Source: Rhodospirillales bacterium
GTDB taxonomy: Bacteria; Pseudomonadota; Alphaproteobacteria; Rhodospirillales; Casp-alpha2
Length of the DNA stretch: 64,000 bases
Direction of reading: 5' to 3'
NCBI GenBank assembly: GCA_021775095.1
Contig: JAJFII010000057.1
Location: 124,001-188,000, forward strand
Shown here: positions 50,306-58,760 of the stretch, one piece after another
Numbering within the stretch: position 1 is the stretch's first letter
Layout of the letters: each line of letters opens with the position of its first letter
The notes under the pieces: generated by a model
The model's database searches: none
Told to the model about the DNA's origin: nothing
The model's input: the letters and a program-made list of their open reading frames with translations, nothing else
Translations under genes and position numbers: made by a program

Positions 50306-52237
50306 GTGTCCGATTTTTTAGAGCGTGTCCGTAAAAATGCCGAGCGGGTTGGCGGTGTCGGTTACTGGTCCTGGAATCTCGTATCCGACGAAATTTACTG
50401 GTCCGAGGAGTGTTTTAAGATCTACGGCCGGGATCTCAAAACCTGGGTGCCCACGGCTGATAACTATCACAGGGATATTATGGATGAGGACCGGGCCAGA
50501 ATATTCGAGTTCAGCCAGAAAAAAAATGCCAAGCAGGAACCCTATACCCTTGAATACAGATACTTCAAGGGCAGCGAGCGCGAAAACGTTATTTGGGTCA
50601 GTACCGATTGTGACTACATCAAGAACGATCATGACGAAATGTGCATATTGGGGGTGTCGCGGGATATTACGGCGCAAAAGAAAATCGAATTGGATCTACA
50701 GGAAAGCAAAAACCGGATCGAAGTTTTTGCCGATGCGGCGTCCGACTGGTTTTGGGAGATGGACGAAAATCTTCGTTTTACCTATATGTCAGAAAATGCG
50801 GCGGAAGTTGTCGGTGTTCCAATCTCTTATTTTATGGGAAAAACCCGGCGAGAAGTTGCCGGGGAACTGGTTGAAAACAAAAAATGGCGAAAACATCTGG
50901 ATGACCTGGACGCCCATCGACCGTTTAGGGATTTCCGGTTTGTCCGCAAGGGCCATGACGGACGTCGGCAATATGTCACAACCAGCGGCATTCCCCTGTA
51001 CGACGATTTTGGCAAATTCAAGGGTTATGCCGGTGCTTCGTCCAGCCTCGTCGACAAAATGGCCGAACCGGAAAAGGCCCATTTAAGCCGGGAACAACTG
51101 GCGGCGGCGGTGAACGCCCTGTCAGAATTATTTGCCCTGTGGGACTCCCAGGACCGGTTGATCGTTTGCAATGACCAGTTTCGAAAAATGAACCAGGCAA
51201 TCATTGAAACCACGGAGCCGGGAACCCGGTTCGAAGATCACGTCCGTGCGATTCTCGCGCATGGCTTTTACCCCGATGCCGTCGGCCGCGAAGAGGCGTG
51301 GTTCGAGGAAAGGATGGAGCGCCACCGCAACCCGGGCGCGCCGTTTGAGATTATTCGACAGGACGGTCAGTGGATTCTCGTGAAAGAGCAAAAATTGGCT
51401 GATGGCAGTATTATCCTGATTTCCCGCGACATCACCGAGCGGAAAAAAAATGAAGCGGCACTTCGGATCGCCAAACAAAATGCGGAGTTTGCCAACCGGG
51501 CGAAAAGTGAGTTTCTGGCCCATATGAGCCACGAATTGCGAACGCCCTTAAACGCGATCATCGGGTTTTCGCAAATTTGCGAGAGCGAATTGTTTGGTAA
51601 ACAATCCCATCGCAAATACGTGGAGTATGCGACGGATATCCGTTCGGCAAGCACCCTCCTGTTGGATTTGATCTCCGATGTGCTGGACATTTCGAAGTTG
51701 GAGGACGGCGAATATCAGCTCGACGAATCGATTTTTCCCATTAAAAAATCCCTGCAGTCCTGTTTAACGATGGTTAAGGGGCGGGCCGCGTCCAAGCAGA
51801 TAAAAATTCGCATAGCCGTCGACCCGGAGGTTCATTTGATCCAAGCCGATGAGCGCCTGATTAAACAGATTATTTTGAACCTGTTGAGCAATGCCATTAA
51901 ATTTACCGCCAAAGACGGGGTTGTATCCATCGATGTCCGTCTGCTCGACGACCGGACCCTTGATCTATCCGTTCAGGACAATGGAGCCGGCATCGAAGAA
52001 CACGATATAAACAAAATACTGGAACCCTATATCCAGGTGCGTGACAATCCAGCCGTCGCCCATGAGGGGGTGGGCCTGGGTCTGCCCATTGTTAAGGGTC
52101 TAACCGAATTGCATGGTGGTGAATTGCGGATCGACAGCGAAATCGGTTCGGGTACCAAGATGACCGTTCGGCTGCCGGCCCATCGGGTTGTCTTATCGGA
52201 GCAGACGGAGGTTTTGGTGAAGCGGCCGGGTGCGTGA
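50306..52237 (+). CDS. Multi-PAS sensor histidine kinase
   Basis: A 643-residue soluble kinase with three PAS domains. The first (about 15-125) reads VGYWSWNLVSDEIYWSEECFKIYG, the second (about 130-250) DWFWEMDENLRFTYMSENAAEVVG, and the third (about 265-380) LFALWDSQDRLIVCNDQFRKMN. The HisKA box is FLAHMSHELRTPLNAIIGFSQ, and the ATPase has N (NLLSNAIKFT), G1 (DNGAGI) and G2 (GVGLGLPIV). Start is a GTG at 50306 with AGGTGA upstream. No response regulator is adjacent. It shares its second PAS and kinase architecture with the kinase at 56657. Confidence 0.9.
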   Translation: MSDFLERVRKNAERVGGVGYWSWNLVSDEIYWSEECFKIYGRDLKTWVPTADNYHRDIMDEDRARIFEFSQKKNAKQEPYTLEYRYFKGSERENVIWVSTDCDYIKNDHDEMCILGVSRDITAQKKIELDLQESKNRIEVFADAASDWFWEMDENLRFTYMSENAAEVVGVPISYFMGKTRREVAGELVENKKWRKHLDDLDAHRPFRDFRFVRKGHDGRRQYVTTSGIPLYDDFGKFKGYAGASSSLVDKMAEPEKAHLSREQLAAAVNALSELFALWDSQDRLIVCNDQFRKMNQAIIETTEPGTRFEDHVRAILAHGFYPDAVGREEAWFEERMERHRNPGAPFEIIRQDGQWILVKEQKLADGSIILISRDITERKKNEAALRIAKQNAEFANRAKSEFLAHMSHELRTPLNAIIGFSQICESELFGKQSHRKYVEYATDIRSASTLLLDLISDVLDISKLEDGEYQLDESIFPIKKSLQSCLTMVKGRAASKQIKIRIAVDPEVHLIQADERLIKQIILNLLSNAIKFTAKDGVVSIDVRLLDDRTLDLSVQDNGAGIEEHDINKILEPYIQVRDNPAVAHEGVGLGLPIVKGLTELHGGELRIDSEIGSGTKMTVRLPAHRVVLSEQTEVLVKRPGA

Positions 52238-52265
52238 TGGCGGCACCCGGCGTCCATCATTGGGA

Positions 52266-52595
52266 CTATTTGGGTGGATTAAAATCGAAAAAATCGACGG
52301 GCACCATTAACCGGTTGTCCTGTTTGACCAGGGCGCCCAATTCGGCGCTGCGTTTGGTGTAGGCTAACCAATCGGCATCGGCCCACATGGCGGCGCGTTT
52401 GGTTTCGCGATCACCGGCATTTTCGTAAACCCACAGGTGGATATATTCATTGGGGTCACCGGTTTCGGTTTTGAGATAAGCCAGCGGTGTGCCTAAATGT
52501 TTGGTTTGCGGGCCTTTGCCATATTGGGCGTATAGGTCCATATGCGCCTTAAGGGTGCCGGGTTTGACCCGGTAGGTGCGAACGTCAATGAGCAT
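52266..52595 (-). CDS. NIPSNAP-family protein
   Basis: A 109-residue small ferredoxin-fold protein: MLIDVRTYRVKPGTLKAHMDLY, TGDPNEYIHLWVYENAGDRETKRA and a C-terminal VDFFDFNPPK. AAGGAC precedes the ATG at 52595. The family has no general function. It converges with the PAS kinase gene. Confidence 0.85.
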   Translation of the reverse strand: MLIDVRTYRVKPGTLKAHMDLYAQYGKGPQTKHLGTPLAYLKTETGDPNEYIHLWVYENAGDRETKRAAMWADADWLAYTKRSAELGALVKQDNRLMVPVDFFDFNPPK

Positions 52596-52772
52596 GTTGT
52601 TAAGTCCTTAATTCAAGCGATAAACAGACAGAGCCCGTACTTTTGCGCTGTTGGAGCAGGCAAATCAACGGAGAATTTTACCACGGCGGGGAAATCTGCG
52701 GATGCAGCCGCCCTGTTTCACGATGGTAAGGCGAGGCGGGCAGGGATGGAAATAGCTGGACCCTAAAAGCCG

Positions 52773-53141
52773 TTATTGCGATACCGACCACAGGGCGGCC
52801 GCACATAGGGCAGCCCCCAACCATCAGCCCCCAACCACCAGCCCCAGGGGCGGGATGTCAAGCAAAGGGGAGTTGGCTGCGCCATCTGCAACTGTTGTCT
52901 CCGGCGAAGTTGCGCCGGCCGGGTCTCTGGCGCTCGCCGCCGCTTGCGCCGCCCCTCCAACCAGGTCCTGAAGTTTTATAAAAAAAATCCCCGGCCATAT
53001 TTTTGCTGCCATATCCACCAATTTAGGACCGATCTGGGCGCGTTTTCCACCGATTTTGGCATCGACGGAATAGCTGAGCCCGGTTGCTGCCCCCTCGGCA
53101 ACCAGGGCGACGCGGGCGCTGCCTTTGGCAAACACGGCCAA
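52773..53141 (-). pseudogene. Remnant of a coxG-like (SRPBCC) gene
   Basis: The frame from 53141 reads AVFAKGSARVALVAEGAATG then SYSVDAKIGGKRAQIGPKLV and IWPGIFFIKLQDLVGG, the C-terminal half of a CoxG protein. The N-terminal half is missing: upstream in frame there is a stop, and only a GNGQG echo in another frame. In the presumed C-terminal membrane anchor an in-frame TGA (52824-52826) interrupts a hydrophobic run that continues to TAA at 52773. The TGA lies exactly at the junction of a 14-bp tandem duplication (52811-52824 and 52825-52838). Other bases in 52596-53378 hold nothing recognised. It probably belonged to the molybdenum hydroxylase system nearby. Confidence 0.65.
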
Positions 53142-53378
53142 CCTTGGCCGTTACCACGGCGGCCAATCCGGAAACAGGCGCAGTACCTCTGGAAACCTGC
53201 TGTAATGAATCCCATCCGGCAAAAAATCAGGCCATGACGATGATCGATTATGCCAACTGGTACATCGATACCAACTACCAGATTGATGCCGGCGGTAAAC
53301 AGGCCCTGTAGGGTTTACGACGGACAGGTTCAGGTGCGCCCCTTCGTTCCGGACGAATTTGTTTTGGGAGTATTCCGG

Positions 53379-54764
53379 TTATTGGGAAAAAACCACGCGG
53401 ACCCGGGTCCCAACATTATTTGCCCCGGCCAGGATCACGGCGTCGCCGCCGTGGCGCCGGGCGATTTCCCGGACGATGGGCAGGCCAAGGCCGCAGCCAT
53501 TGGTATTGGCCGATCCGGTGATTCGGTAAAACCGTTCGAACACGTGCTCCCGATCGGCTGCGGGAATGCCCGGCCCATTGTCGACGACCTCCAGAACCCC
53601 TTGTGCGTTCTCGTTACTGACGCGCACGGTGACCTGGCTGTGGGCCGGACAATAGGAGATGGCGTTGTGGATCAGATTGCGCAGCAGCTCTTCGAATAAG
53701 GTTTTGTCCCCCTGAATAGTCACCGGCGGGGCAGGCGCTTCCAAACCCAGATCGATATCGCGTTCGATGGCAAGGGGCACCATGGCTTTCGTGGTTTGTG
53801 TACAGACGTCGCTTAAGTCAAAGGGATCGGCAATGGTCTGGCCGGCGTCCGGTGCGACCCGGGCCAAACTCAATAACTGATTAACCATGCGGCTGGTCTG
53901 ACTGGTTGAATCCCTGAGGTGGCTCAGGGTTTTACTGATCTGCTCGGGATCGGTCTCACCGAGCGCCACTTCGGCCTGGGCCTGAATGGCGGCCAGAGGC
54001 GTGCGCAATTGATGGGCGGCATTTGCCGTGAACCGCTGCATGGCGTCAATGGACGCACCAAGACGCGCCATTAACTGGTTGATCGCACCGACCAAGTTAC
54101 TCACTTCATAGGGGACTTCGTGCAGGATTGGCCGCAAATCCCTAGGGCTTCGTCGGTTCAGGGCCTGTTCCAGGCTGGCCAAGGGTCTTAACCCCCAACC
54201 CAGGCCGATCCACAGAATTAGCCCCGCACCACCAATCAGAACGGCTTGCCGGAGGGCGGCGCTGGCGAAGATTTCGTTGATCAGGGCGGTTCTAGACTCC
54301 ACGGTTTCGGCCACTTTTATGGTTACCCGGGCCGACAGGCGGGGACTTGTCACGTAGTGGGAAACCACGCCGACCCGGATTGGCATGCCTTTGTAGGTAT
54401 CGTCAAAGAACAGCGGCTGGTCAGACTTTGATCGCAGTCGTTGCGGAATTTCCGGCAGGTCCGAATAACCGGTGATAAATTTGTTTTCCGGTCCTGACAC
54501 CTGATAAAAAACCCGATCCTGGGCGGCCGAGGTCAGCATTTCCAAAGCCACGTAGGGCACATCAACCAGAACTTCATTGCTCTCGATCACCACGCGTTCG
54601 GCGATGGCCAGGGCCGATCCCAGCAAAACCCGGTCATAGGCGAGGTTGGCCGCCTTTTGCGCGCTCGAGCGGACTTCCAGCAACATCAGGGCGCTGATCA
54701 CACCGAGCGGTAAAATCAACCAAAAGGCCAACCGCCGTCTCAGGGATTTGTTGCGCCACTTCAT
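53379..54764 (-). CDS. TctE-type sensor histidine kinase
   Basis: A 461-residue kinase with two membrane helices (about 10-30 and 165-188) around a 2CSK-type periplasmic domain. A linker with HAMP-like helices follows, then the HisKA box RFTANAAHQLRTPLAAIQAQAEVALG, N box RNLIHNAISY, G1 DNGPGIP and G2 GCGLGLPIVREIA. The gene overlaps the response regulator gene by 4 bases. It is the TctE/QseC type. The pair is divergent from an iron-type binding protein. Confidence 0.9.
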   Translation of the reverse strand: MKWRNKSLRRRLAFWLILPLGVISALMLLEVRSSAQKAANLAYDRVLLGSALAIAERVVIESNEVLVDVPYVALEMLTSAAQDRVFYQVSGPENKFITGYSDLPEIPQRLRSKSDQPLFFDDTYKGMPIRVGVVSHYVTSPRLSARVTIKVAETVESRTALINEIFASAALRQAVLIGGAGLILWIGLGWGLRPLASLEQALNRRSPRDLRPILHEVPYEVSNLVGAINQLMARLGASIDAMQRFTANAAHQLRTPLAAIQAQAEVALGETDPEQISKTLSHLRDSTSQTSRMVNQLLSLARVAPDAGQTIADPFDLSDVCTQTTKAMVPLAIERDIDLGLEAPAPPVTIQGDKTLFEELLRNLIHNAISYCPAHSQVTVRVSNENAQGVLEVVDNGPGIPAADREHVFERFYRITGSANTNGCGLGLPIVREIARRHGGDAVILAGANNVGTRVRVVFSQ

Positions 54765-55426
54765 CGGTTTTCCATCAGATACCCAAGGCCGCGCACGGTT
54801 CGAATGTTGATTCCGGCGGGTTTTAATCGTTTGCGCAGCCGGCTCACATAAATTTCGATGGCATTGGGTGAAATTTCGTCGTCAAAATTTGCCAGACCAT
54901 CGGCAATTTGATCTTTGTTGACCACATGGCCTGCCCGGTTAAGTAACAATTCGAGCACGCCGAGTTCCCGCCGCGGTAAATCCTGGGGGGTATCGTTAAT
55001 CCATGCCCGACGGGCCACACTGTTGAAGCGCAGACCACCGAGATGTATTTCCGGCGAGCCGGAACCGCCGCTTCGGCGCAGCAACGCGCGAACCCGCGCC
55101 TGCAGTTCTGCCAGTTCGAACGGTTTGGTCAAATAATCGTCAGCGCCCAAATCGAGACCGGCAACCCGGTCTTCGACGCCGTCACGGGCGGTCAGAATCA
55201 GCACCTGCGCGTCATCGCCGCGGCTGCGCATCCGGCGCAGGACTTCCAGTCCATCGCAGCCCGGCAGGTTTAAATCGAGAACGACCAGATCATAGCTCTG
55301 GGTCGCCAGAATGGAGTCGGCCTCTTCACCATCGTCGGCCACATCAATGGCGTATCCAACCTTGGCGAGCGCCCGCGTGACGCCGTCGGCAAGAGCCGAA
55401 TTGTCTTCAACCAGAAAAATCCTCAT
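54761..55426 (-). CDS. TctD-type OmpR-family response regulator
   Basis: A 221-residue regulator from ATG 55426 (MRIFLVEDNSALADGVTRAL). The receiver has the acceptor Asp in YDLVVLDLNLPGCDGLEVLRR and Lys in DDYLTKPF; the winged-helix output has PRRELGVLELLLNRAGHVVNKDQI and IEIYVSRLRKRL. The extension to 55453 overlaps the divergent gene and is not preferred. The promoter region with the next gene is only about 50 bases. Confidence 0.92.
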   Translation of the reverse strand: MRIFLVEDNSALADGVTRALAKVGYAIDVADDGEEADSILATQSYDLVVLDLNLPGCDGLEVLRRMRSRGDDAQVLILTARDGVEDRVAGLDLGADDYLTKPFELAELQARVRALLRRSGGSGSPEIHLGGLRFNSVARRAWINDTPQDLPRRELGVLELLLNRAGHVVNKDQIADGLANFDDEISPNAIEIYVSRLRKRLKPAGINIRTVRGLGYLMENR

Positions 55427-55474
55427 GATGGGATGGTAACCCAAGCAGCGCACTTAATGAATAGGTCAAATGAA

Positions 55475-56548
55475 ATGCGGTTAATGATCGTCGGGTTTTT
55501 TCTTGTATTCGCCTCGGTGACCGGTGCCTGGGCAGAAAGTTATGCTTTTAAAACCAAGGCGACCACCGTCGGTGACCCGGTTAACCTCAAAGTGTATAGC
55601 ACCACGGACATTGACATTGTTCGTCCGTTGATTGCCGCTTTCCAGGACTTGTACCCACATATTGCGGTGGATTACCACGATATTCAAAGCATCGATCTTT
55701 ATGATCGGGTGATCCGGGAAAGCGACGAACATAAAAAAACCGCAGACCTGGTTTTCAGTTCGGCCATGGATCTGCAGATGAAACTGGCAAATGATGGTTA
55801 TGCGGAACCCTACCAATCCGATACCACAAGCGCCATCCCCGCCTGGGCCAAATGGCGCAATGAGGCCTTTGGCGTGACCTTTGAGCCGGCGGTAATTGTT
55901 TATAACAAGTCCTATTTCAAGGGTCGGAAAATCCCAAATACCAGAGCCGAATTAGAAACCCTGCTCAACCAGGATAATTCGGATTTATTCGGCCGTATCG
56001 CGACTTATGACGTGCAACGGAGCGGCTTTGGTCTGTTGGTGCTGGCACGGGACCTGGAACACTATCCGAGTATCTGGAACCTGGTCCGGGCGTTCGGCCG
56101 CAACGGCGTTAAACTCTATACGTCGACGGCCGCCATCCTCGACCGGGTCAGCCAGGGAAAGTTTGTTTTGGGTTATAACGTATTGGGTTCCTACGCCCGC
56201 GCCCGGGCTGTGCGCGACCCGGCCATCGATATTGTGTTGCCGGACGACTATACGGTTGTCCTGTCGCGCATTGCATTGATCCCTCGGTATGCGGAAACCA
56301 AAGCGGTTGGCAAATTGTTTCTGGATTATTTATTGTCCAAGGACGGCCAACGGGTGCTGGCCGAAGAAGCCGGGCTCAATGCCATCCACCCCCAAGTCGA
56401 AGGCCCCAACACCGCCAATGCCCTGCGTTTGAACAAGGGTCGAAGTCTGCGTCCGATCAAAGTCGGGCCGGGACTGCTGGTTTATCTGGATCAGGTCAAG
56501 CGGGCGAAACTCCTAAAACGCTGGGAACAGTCTCTGAATGGACGCTAA
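55475..56548 (+). CDS. Periplasmic binding protein (Fe3+/PgtC-like, AfuA family)
   Basis: A 357-residue secreted protein from ATG 55475 (signal MRLMIVGFFLVFASVTGAWA). The mature part is an SBP_bac type: NLKVYSTTDIDIVRPLIAAFQDLYP, ADLVFSSAMDLQMKLANDGYAEPY and a C-terminal KLFLDYLLSKDGQRVLAEEAGL. No ABC permease or ATPase follows. Its place, divergent from a TctDE-type pair, resembles sensing arrangements in which a lone binding protein reports to the kinase (for example PgtC with PgtAB); that role is inference. Longer starts at 55433 or 55457 are possible. Confidence 0.8.
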   Translation: MRLMIVGFFLVFASVTGAWAESYAFKTKATTVGDPVNLKVYSTTDIDIVRPLIAAFQDLYPHIAVDYHDIQSIDLYDRVIRESDEHKKTADLVFSSAMDLQMKLANDGYAEPYQSDTTSAIPAWAKWRNEAFGVTFEPAVIVYNKSYFKGRKIPNTRAELETLLNQDNSDLFGRIATYDVQRSGFGLLVLARDLEHYPSIWNLVRAFGRNGVKLYTSTAAILDRVSQGKFVLGYNVLGSYARARAVRDPAIDIVLPDDYTVVLSRIALIPRYAETKAVGKLFLDYLLSKDGQRVLAEEAGLNAIHPQVEGPNTANALRLNKGRSLRPIKVGPGLLVYLDQVKRAKLLKRWEQSLNGR

Positions 56549-56656
56549 CCAATGGATTTGTAAGAATACGGGGCACGGGAATTTAAGTGCTATGTCGTCC
56601 GTAACTATCTATAGTGGCTCGCAAATACTCTCACAACCCATCAAGCGGAGCGTGGA

Positions 56657-58303
56657 ATGACGGATGTCCAGGTGGACGGGTTATCCAAGGCCGAACATGA
56701 ATTGGTTGATGAAACCCTGCGATTTGTTGTCGAACGAAGCTGGCGCGTCAGCAACACAGATTTTTTCCGGGATTTAGTAACCCATCTGGGCCAATCTCTA
56801 TCGGTTGCCTATGCCTTCTGTGACCGGATTGACGCCGCAGATACCGCCCTCGTCCATACCCTCGCCTTATATGCCAAAGGTGAGGTGAGCGAAAATATCA
56901 GTTATGGTTTGGTTGGCACTCCTTGTGAAAACGTGGTCGGACGCACAACCTGTTGTTACGTCGACGGCGTTCAACAAAAATTTCCTTACGATCAACTGCT
57001 CGTCGAATTGGGCGCCGAGAGTTATGCCGGGGTACCGCTGTGGACAGGCGACGGAAAACCCCTCGGTTTGATTGCCGTGATGGACGATAAACCTTTGCAA
57101 TCACCGGAACTGGCAAAGGTCCTGTTGCAGATTTTGGCGACCCGGGCCGGTTCCGAGCTGGAGCGCATGCAGGATCTGGATAAACTCAAACAAAGCGAAC
57201 AACGCTTTGCCGATTTCGCCGACGTCAGTTCTGACTGGTTCTGGGAAACCGATGCGGACCTGAGATTTTCCTTTTTCTCCCATCAATATGAACCCGTAAC
57301 GGGTACCGACCCGGAACTGCTGTTGGGCAGGACCCGCCGCCAGGTCGGTGCGCCCGGTGCCGATCCGGAGGCCTTTCAGAAGTTACTGGAGACGCTTGAA
57401 AATCACCAACCCTTCAGGGACTTTCAACACCATCGGGTGCTGCCCGACGGCAACTTCAAATATCTGGCGATCAGTGCAAAACCGGCCTTTGATAAAGACC
57501 ATAAGTTTATCGGTTATCGCGGTGCTGGGCGAGATGTGACGGCACAAAAGGTAGCGGAAATGCAATTGATCGCAAGTCGTGACGCGGCGACCAAAGCCAA
57601 TAACGCCAAGTCGGAATTTCTCGCCAATATGAGCCATGAATTGCGGACCCCGTTGAATTCGATCATCGGTTATTCAGAAATATTGGAATCCGAATTGTTT
57701 GGCGCCCTTGGTAGCGATAAAAATCGGGAATATGCGTCGATTGTCCTTGCGTCGGGCAACCACTTGCATGAAATCATCGGCGACATACTGGATCTTTCGA
57801 AAATTGAAGCAGGCGAAGAGAGCCTGTCGGAAGAACCCGTCGAGGTTCGCAAGCTGATTGAAGAATGTCTGGAAATGATGCGCGATAGTGCCCGTAAAAA
57901 ACGCGTTGATCTGACCCTGGATATGCCTTCACAGGTTCCGCTTTTTGTTGCCGACCGACTAAAACTCAAACAAATCCTGCTAAATTTGTTATCCAACGGC
58001 CTTAAATTTACGCCCGCTGGCGGCGACGTTTTGGTTGACGTGGCGTTAACCAAAAGTCGCGCTTTAAAAATTGCCGTGCGCGATACCGGTGTCGGCATCG
58101 CGCCGGAGGAAATTGATAACGTCCTGCAGCCGTTTGTGCAGGTTGGCGACGCTTACACCCGGTCGCATGACGGTACGGGACTGGGCCTGGCCCTGGTAAA
58201 GTCATTGGTTGAATTGCATGGCGGGTCGGTACAGATCACCAGCCAGTTAAACAAGGGAACCGCAGCAGTCATCTTGTTCCCGGCTGCGCGGATTGTGGAT
58301 TGA
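56657..58303 (+). CDS. GAF-PAS sensor histidine kinase
   Basis: A 548-residue soluble kinase: an N-terminal GAF domain (about 25-175, ALGAESYAGVPLWTGDGKPLGLIAV-like end), a PAS domain (about 185-300, SDWFWETDADLRFSFFSHQYEPVTG), HisKA with FLANMSHELRTPLNSIIGYSEILESE, and an ATPase with NLLSNGLKFT, DTGVGIAPEE and GTGLGLALVKSLVELHGG. Start at 56657 after GTGGA. There is no adjacent regulator. The PAS and HisKA parts are similar to those of the kinase at 50306, suggesting duplicates that diverged. Confidence 0.9.
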   Translation: MTDVQVDGLSKAEHELVDETLRFVVERSWRVSNTDFFRDLVTHLGQSLSVAYAFCDRIDAADTALVHTLALYAKGEVSENISYGLVGTPCENVVGRTTCCYVDGVQQKFPYDQLLVELGAESYAGVPLWTGDGKPLGLIAVMDDKPLQSPELAKVLLQILATRAGSELERMQDLDKLKQSEQRFADFADVSSDWFWETDADLRFSFFSHQYEPVTGTDPELLLGRTRRQVGAPGADPEAFQKLLETLENHQPFRDFQHHRVLPDGNFKYLAISAKPAFDKDHKFIGYRGAGRDVTAQKVAEMQLIASRDAATKANNAKSEFLANMSHELRTPLNSIIGYSEILESELFGALGSDKNREYASIVLASGNHLHEIIGDILDLSKIEAGEESLSEEPVEVRKLIEECLEMMRDSARKKRVDLTLDMPSQVPLFVADRLKLKQILLNLLSNGLKFTPAGGDVLVDVALTKSRALKIAVRDTGVGIAPEEIDNVLQPFVQVGDAYTRSHDGTGLGLALVKSLVELHGGSVQITSQLNKGTAAVILFPAARIVD

Positions 58304-58760
58304 CGGTGCCGGTCCGGGCCGCCGCCGGATTTTTTCACCGACGTCGTCCGGCAAATGTTATATTTCACTAATTTGGGTCAGGACCCTAAGGAGACAGGAG
58401 AAAATATTGGGTTTCGGGGGCGTTCACCGAAGTGGTCGGATTTATGGACAGCCCTAATTAATAGGGCGGTCGCATTATTGGTTGTGACCGCACGGAGAAC
58501 TGATTCTCGTTGCTCTGATTATCTCATATTCCGTTCAGGTCCGAGCGTAATGTTAGCTCGGCCGTTTTGAATATAATTGATCTCATGGTCAGTACATTCC
58601 TAGTTAGTCACTCTAATCACAATTACGCCGCGGTCAGGTTGGCCCTCTTTTAATAACCCATTGATGTGTGTATTCTTTTTCATACTAGTTCGTTTTGAAG
58701 GGCGGCTAAATGAACTGATCGGAATGGCTCAATCAACGAAAACAGGATAAAAAGCTATAG
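58304..58760. other. 457-bp A+T-rich gap without recognised gene
   Basis: No coding frame of note. A GGGTCAGGACCCT word at 58375-58387 resembles the ends of the MITE-like element at 61371 but has no partner nearby. The last 150 bases before the glycosyltransferase gene are A+T-rich and should hold its promoter. Confidence 0.5.

Noticed and set aside
53250-53699. 149-codon frame on the plus strand over the kinase 3' end
   Set aside because: Shadow of the TctE-type kinase; no independent evidence.
58375-58387. GGGTCAGGACCCT as a second end of the MITE-like element
   Set aside because: Only about 12 bases match, the word is itself nearly palindromic, and the rest of the terminal repeat is absent.
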